From the NCBI GenBank assembly GCA_009922615.1, contig RFVF01000018.1, positions 1-64,000 of the forward strand: DNA of 64,000 nucleotides, in the 5' to 3' direction. Below, in pieces: positions 60,476 to 64,000 of this stretch. Under the pieces are notes generated by a model. That model ran no database searches. It had not been told where the DNA came from and saw nothing but the letters and a program-made list of their open reading frames with translations. Both the position numbers and the translations under genes were made by a program. This stretch comes from Pseudomonadota bacterium. Lineage in GTDB: Bacteria; Verrucomicrobiota; Verrucomicrobiia; Limisphaerales; SXTU01. Within the stretch, counting starts at the first letter, position 1. Each line of letters starts with the position of its first letter.

Positions 60476-63400
60476 ATGAAACACGCGTTTCTATCAATGG
60501 CGGGCATGGTGCTGCTGGCCCTGCTTGCAGCTCCGGCGCGCGCGGAGTTCCCCGTTCCCTACAACACCGAGCCGGACACCAACTCCGCGCCGATGCCCGC
60601 CGCCCAGGTCGCCGCGCAGATGAAGCTGCCGCCGGGCTTCAAGGCCAGCGTCTTCGCCGCCGAGCCGGACGTGCAGAATCCCATCGCGCTCGCGTGGGAT
60701 GCGCGCGGGCGCTTGTGGGTCGCGGAGAATTACACCTACGCCGAACGGGCCACGCGCTTCGATCTGCGCCTGCGCGACCGCGTGCTTATCTTCGAGGATG
60801 CGCAAGGCGACGGACACTTCACGTCGCGCAAGGTCTTCACCGACGAAGTGCAAATGCTCACGAGCGTCGAGGTCGGGCGCGGCGGTGTGTGGCTCATGTG
60901 CCCCCCGCAGTTGATCTTCATGCCGTGCGCGAATGGCGGTGACAAACCCACCGGCCCCACCGAGGTCGTGCTCGATGGCTTCACGCCGCCCGCCGAGAAC
61001 TACCACAACTACGCCAACGGCCTGCGCTTCGGGCCGGACGGCTGGCTCTACGGCCGCTGCGGCGCGTCGGCTCCCGGTGAGATTGGCGCGCCCGGCACGC
61101 CGAAGGAGTCGCGCATTCCCCTGCGCGGCACGATGTGGCGCTATCACCCGACGCGGAGGGTCTTCGAGGCCTTGAGCAGCGGCACAACGAACCCGTGGGG
61201 GCACGATTGGGACGCACACGGCGAACTCTTTTTTATCAACACGGTCAACGGCCATCTGTGGCACGGCATCACCGGCGCACACTACGTCCGCCCGCACACG
61301 ATTGACCCGAACCCGCGCACCTACGCGCTGATTGACCAACACGCGGACCACTGGCACTTCGACACGGCGAGCGACTGGACCAAGTCCCGCGACGGCGCGG
61401 CGGATGCCTTCGGCGGCGGCCACGCGCACATTGGCATGATGATTTATCAGGGCGACAACTGGCCCGCCGAGTATCGCGGCCGGCTCTTTACACTCAACAT
61501 GCACGGCCGGCGCGCGAACCAGGAAATCCTCGAACGCAAGGGTTCCGGCTACGTGGGCAAGCACGGTCCGGACTTCTTCACCGTGCCGGACAAGTGGTTT
61601 CGCGGTATGGAACTCACCTGCGGTCCCGACGGCGGCGTGTATGTGGCCGACTGGAGCGACACCGGCGAATGCCATGACAGCACCGGCGTCCACCGCACGA
61701 GCGGCCGCATCTACAAAATCACTTACGGCGAGCCGAAACGCCCAGCGGTCACGGACCTCACGAAACTCTCCGTCGCCGAACTCGTCCGCCTGCACACGCA
61801 CACGAACGAATGGTTCGCCCGGCAAGCGCGGCTTGAAGTTGTATCACGATACGACCGCCGTCATCCAGTTGATGCCGAAATCGGAGATCAGTGGTGGGCA
61901 TTACATGACGACCCAAACCCCATTGTGCGACTGCGGGCATTGTGGACGACTCACAGCGTCAATTGGGCTGCTGTGGATGATGCAAAGTCGTTCGCCCAGC
62001 TGGCACGCGATAAGAGCGAATACGTCCGCACGTGGGCCGTCCGCCTGCTGACGGACTCCTGGCCGCTCGACACCGTGTTGAGCCAACGCCCGGTGGCAGC
62101 CGACGTAAGGAGGCTCACTTCAAACTCGGGTGCAAGCGTGCGAAAGAGTGAGAGCTTCCTCACGACGGCTGCTACCATGCGCGAGCTGGTCCGCCTGGCC
62201 CGCGAGGATAGCTCTGCCCTCGTCCGGCTGGCGCTGGCCTCGGCGCTGCAACGGGTGCCCGTCAGCCAGCGCGCAGAACTCGCCATCCCGCTTGTCGCTC
62301 ACAAGGAGGATGCCGCTGACCACAACCTACCCGCGCTCATTTGGTATGGCCTGATACCAATCGCTGAGACGCAGCCGGATGCACTAACGAAAATCGCCAA
62401 CGTCTGCGAACTCCCGCTCACCCGCCGGCTCATTGCCCGCCGGCTTGCCGAGGACATCGAGAAGCAGCCAGCGCACGTGAACAACCTGCTCTTGCTCGCC
62501 GCCGCCAAGGGCGAGGCGTTCCAGAGCGACATTCTCTCCGGCCTCGCCGATGGCCTCGCCGGCTGGCGCAAGGCCATGAAGCCAAGCGCTTGGGACGCCT
62601 TCGCCAAACAAATCGAGAAATCCGCCAACGCCGCCCTACGCGACCGCGTGCGGGACTTGAGCATCGTCTTCGGCGACGGCCGCGCGCTCGACGAGGTCAA
62701 GCGCGTCGCGTTGGCGAAGGACGGTGACATGAACGCCCGCAAGGCCGCGCTGCAAACGCTCATCGAGAGCCGTCCGCCAGACTTGCGCGCGATCTGCGAG
62801 CAGTTGCTCGGCGTGCGCTTTCTGAACTCCGTCGCCGTGCGCGGCCTCGCGCAGTTCGACGACCCGGCCATCGGTGAAAAGCTCGCGAAGAGCTACCGCA
62901 GCTTCCATCCGAGTGAACGCGCCGCCGTGCTGGACACGCTCGTCTCACGGCCGGTCTTCGCCCGGGCGCTGCTGGCCGAGCTGGCGGCGGGCAAGTTCCC
63001 ACGCGCGGACGTGACGGCCTTCCACGCGCGGCAGATTCGCAGCTTCAACGACGCGGCGTTGAACGCGCAGTTGGCGAAGGCGTGGGGCGAGCTCCGCGAG
63101 GCGGCGGCAGATAAAAAGGCGTTGATCGCGAAACTCAAGGCAAAGCTCACGCCGGAGGTTTTCGCGAAGGCGGACAAAAGCGCGGGCCGGGCCGTGTTCA
63201 ACCTCGCGTGCGCCGCGTGCCATCGCCTTTACGGACAGGGCGGCGAAGTCGGACCGGACCTGACTGGGGCGGGCCGCGACAACCTCGACTACCTGCTCGA
63301 CAACATCGCCGACCCGAGCGCCGTGGTGAGCGCGGACTTCCGCATGACGGTGGTGAATCTCAAAGACGGACGCACGCTCAACGCGCTCATCGCCGCCAAA

Positions 63401-63586
63401 ACCGATCGCACGCTCACGCTCAAGACTATGACCGAGGTGCTCACCATCCCACGCAACGACGTGACCAGCTTGCAGGAATCCGCCCTCTCGCTGATGCCCG
63501 AGGGTTTGCTGGAAGCGCTCACGCCCGCGCAGCAGCGCGACTTGCTCGCCTACCTCATGCACAAGTCGCAAGTGCCCCTGCCCTGA
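60476..63586 (+). CDS. PVC-type propeller-HEAT-cytochrome c protein
   Basis: The ATG at 60476 gives 1036 residues with a signal peptide (KHAFLSMAGMVLLALLAAPARA). A dehydrogenase-type propeller (MKLPPGFKASVFAAEPDVQNPIALAWDARGRLWVAENYTY, then a GGVWLMCPPQLI block) runs to ~430. HEAT-like helical repeats follow to ~880. A C-terminal haem domain has CAACH (~911), followed by GQGGEVGPDLTGAGR and a long tail (NIADPSAVVSADFRMTVVNLKDGR) typical of PVC-only cytochromes. Probably a periplasmic sugar or alcohol oxidase feeding electrons to a cytochrome; this is family-level inference. It follows the sulfatase and may act on the released sugar. Confidence 0.9.
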   Translation: MKHAFLSMAGMVLLALLAAPARAEFPVPYNTEPDTNSAPMPAAQVAAQMKLPPGFKASVFAAEPDVQNPIALAWDARGRLWVAENYTYAERATRFDLRLRDRVLIFEDAQGDGHFTSRKVFTDEVQMLTSVEVGRGGVWLMCPPQLIFMPCANGGDKPTGPTEVVLDGFTPPAENYHNYANGLRFGPDGWLYGRCGASAPGEIGAPGTPKESRIPLRGTMWRYHPTRRVFEALSSGTTNPWGHDWDAHGELFFINTVNGHLWHGITGAHYVRPHTIDPNPRTYALIDQHADHWHFDTASDWTKSRDGAADAFGGGHAHIGMMIYQGDNWPAEYRGRLFTLNMHGRRANQEILERKGSGYVGKHGPDFFTVPDKWFRGMELTCGPDGGVYVADWSDTGECHDSTGVHRTSGRIYKITYGEPKRPAVTDLTKLSVAELVRLHTHTNEWFARQARLEVVSRYDRRHPVDAEIGDQWWALHDDPNPIVRLRALWTTHSVNWAAVDDAKSFAQLARDKSEYVRTWAVRLLTDSWPLDTVLSQRPVAADVRRLTSNSGASVRKSESFLTTAATMRELVRLAREDSSALVRLALASALQRVPVSQRAELAIPLVAHKEDAADHNLPALIWYGLIPIAETQPDALTKIANVCELPLTRRLIARRLAEDIEKQPAHVNNLLLLAAAKGEAFQSDILSGLADGLAGWRKAMKPSAWDAFAKQIEKSANAALRDRVRDLSIVFGDGRALDEVKRVALAKDGDMNARKAALQTLIESRPPDLRAICEQLLGVRFLNSVAVRGLAQFDDPAIGEKLAKSYRSFHPSERAAVLDTLVSRPVFARALLAELAAGKFPRADVTAFHARQIRSFNDAALNAQLAKAWGELREAAADKKALIAKLKAKLTPEVFAKADKSAGRAVFNLACAACHRLYGQGGEVGPDLTGAGRDNLDYLLDNIADPSAVVSADFRMTVVNLKDGRTLNALIAAKTDRTLTLKTMTEVLTIPRNDVTSLQESALSLMPEGLLEALTPAQQRDLLAYLMHKSQVPLP

Positions 63587-63678
63587 CCGGAACTGGCTAA
63601 ACGCACAAGCCGCAAGTGGATTTCGCCCTCACGCCAAGCCCGCCTGAGCGCTTGAGCTGGTGAGCGGGGAGAACAACA

Positions 63679-64000
63679 TCAACGATGCGACCAGCCGAAG
63701 CGGCCGGGACGGTCGCCTTGGTTGAAGAAAGGCCAGTAAACGAACGCGGATTTGCCGATGACGCTCTCCTGCTTGAAATCACCCCAAGCGCGCGAGTCGA
63801 GGCTGTTCATCGTGTTGTCACCCATCACGATGTAATGCTTGGGCCGCACGGTAAATTCCTGTTTGTCGTCACTGAACAAGGGGGCCAGGCCGGGCCGGGA
63901 GTTTTGCCGCGCGACCGTCTCGTTCACATGGCCGGAGAACTCGCTGTCTTTCGGCGGACCGGTGAGATGATAGACATTCTCGAAGCGCGGCGTGCTGGCG
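63679..64000 (-). CDS. lepB: Signal peptidase I, C-terminal part (cut by window edge)
   Basis: The frame is open from the window end to the stop at 63679. It contains the C-terminal signature of type I signal peptidases, HYIVMGDNTMNSLDSRAWGDF (boxes D/E), followed by VIGKSAFVYWPFF. The catalytic Ser and Lys lie outside the window. The enzyme removes signal peptides on the outer face of the membrane, so it would process many of the exported proteins described here. Confidence 0.92.
   Translation of the reverse strand, partial: ASTPRFENVYHLTGPPKDSEFSGHVNETVARQNSRPGLAPLFSDDKQEFTVRPKHYIVMGDNTMNSLDSRAWGDFKQESVIGKSAFVYWPFFNQGDRPGRFGWSHR

Noticed and set aside
61830-62180. Patch of slightly lower GC inside the PVC haem protein (HEAT region)
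   Set aside because: The frame and repeat pattern continue without a break, so it is probably ordinary variation rather than an insertion.

Overview
The window looks like a high-GC chromosomal contig from a free-living Verrucomicrobiota bacterium, probably of the Pedosphaerales/Limisphaerales type. This is an inference from gene content: DUF1549/DUF1553-DUF1501 gene pairs, a PVC-type haem-domain propeller protein, three secreted PQQ-like propellers, a Cys-type sulfatase, a DUF1080 protein, the futalosine menaquinone route (MqnA/MqnE) and many secreted c-type cytochrome fusions. No phage, insertion sequence, CRISPR array or rRNA operon is visible. One tRNA (anticodon CAT) is present. The first ~90 bases are an inverted copy of bases 987-1071, so the left edge is probably a contig end with a fold-back assembly artefact.

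Layout. 1-6.7 kb (minus strand): VanZ-like fragment, methyltransferase, RmuC, an MGMT-family protein, RidA, a TlpA-like thioredoxin, DUF5069, TatD and SufE. 6.7-13.1 kb (plus): a secreted five-haem-motif PA14 protein, a prolyl oligopeptidase and a dehydrogenase-type propeller. 13.2-21 kb: mixed genes including DUF1015, the tRNA, a 64-residue unknown protein, a six-hairpin glycosidase, an RluE-like pseudouridine synthase and a DUF1080 protein. 21-29.5 kb: secA, a sugar isomerase-like gene, then the overlapping dxr-mqnE-mqnA set, and a beta-hydroxyacid dehydrogenase closed by a good terminator. 29.6-38.9 kb (minus): a two-gene NAD-type formate dehydrogenase, a histidine phosphatase, a peroxiredoxin, a dihydrolipoamide-dehydrogenase-like flavoprotein, an SDR and a PQQ-like propeller. 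39-45.2 kb: a TPR membrane protein and uppS, a di-haem peroxidase, and a two-gene membrane/coiled-coil module. 45.3-48.5 kb: a HAD phosphatase, a deoxyhypusine-synthase-like protein and a PfkB kinase in a row. 48.5-52 kb: an EF-hand PQQ-like protein, MscS and an ApbE-like lipoprotein. 52-63.6 kb: a run of secreted degradative and cytochrome genes (DUF1549, DUF1501, a small secreted protein, WD40-cytochrome, sulfatase, PVC haem protein). The right edge cuts signal peptidase I.

How the genes fit together. The window combines housekeeping (SecA, LepB, UppS, Dxr, menaquinone synthesis, SufE, tRNA) with an envelope-facing toolkit for polymer breakdown and periplasmic electron transfer. The most unusual item is the gene pair at 41802-45247. 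Its membrane topology and gene order resemble a MotA/ExbB plus MotB/ExbD stator, but with a long periplasmic coiled coil. This reading is an inference. Other points of note are seven-base repeats written into the DUF1549 gene, several different intergenic palindromes, an ApbE-like protein with Asn at a usual metal ligand, a formate dehydrogenase large subunit with no His-Cys3 cluster, and an enlarged SecA.
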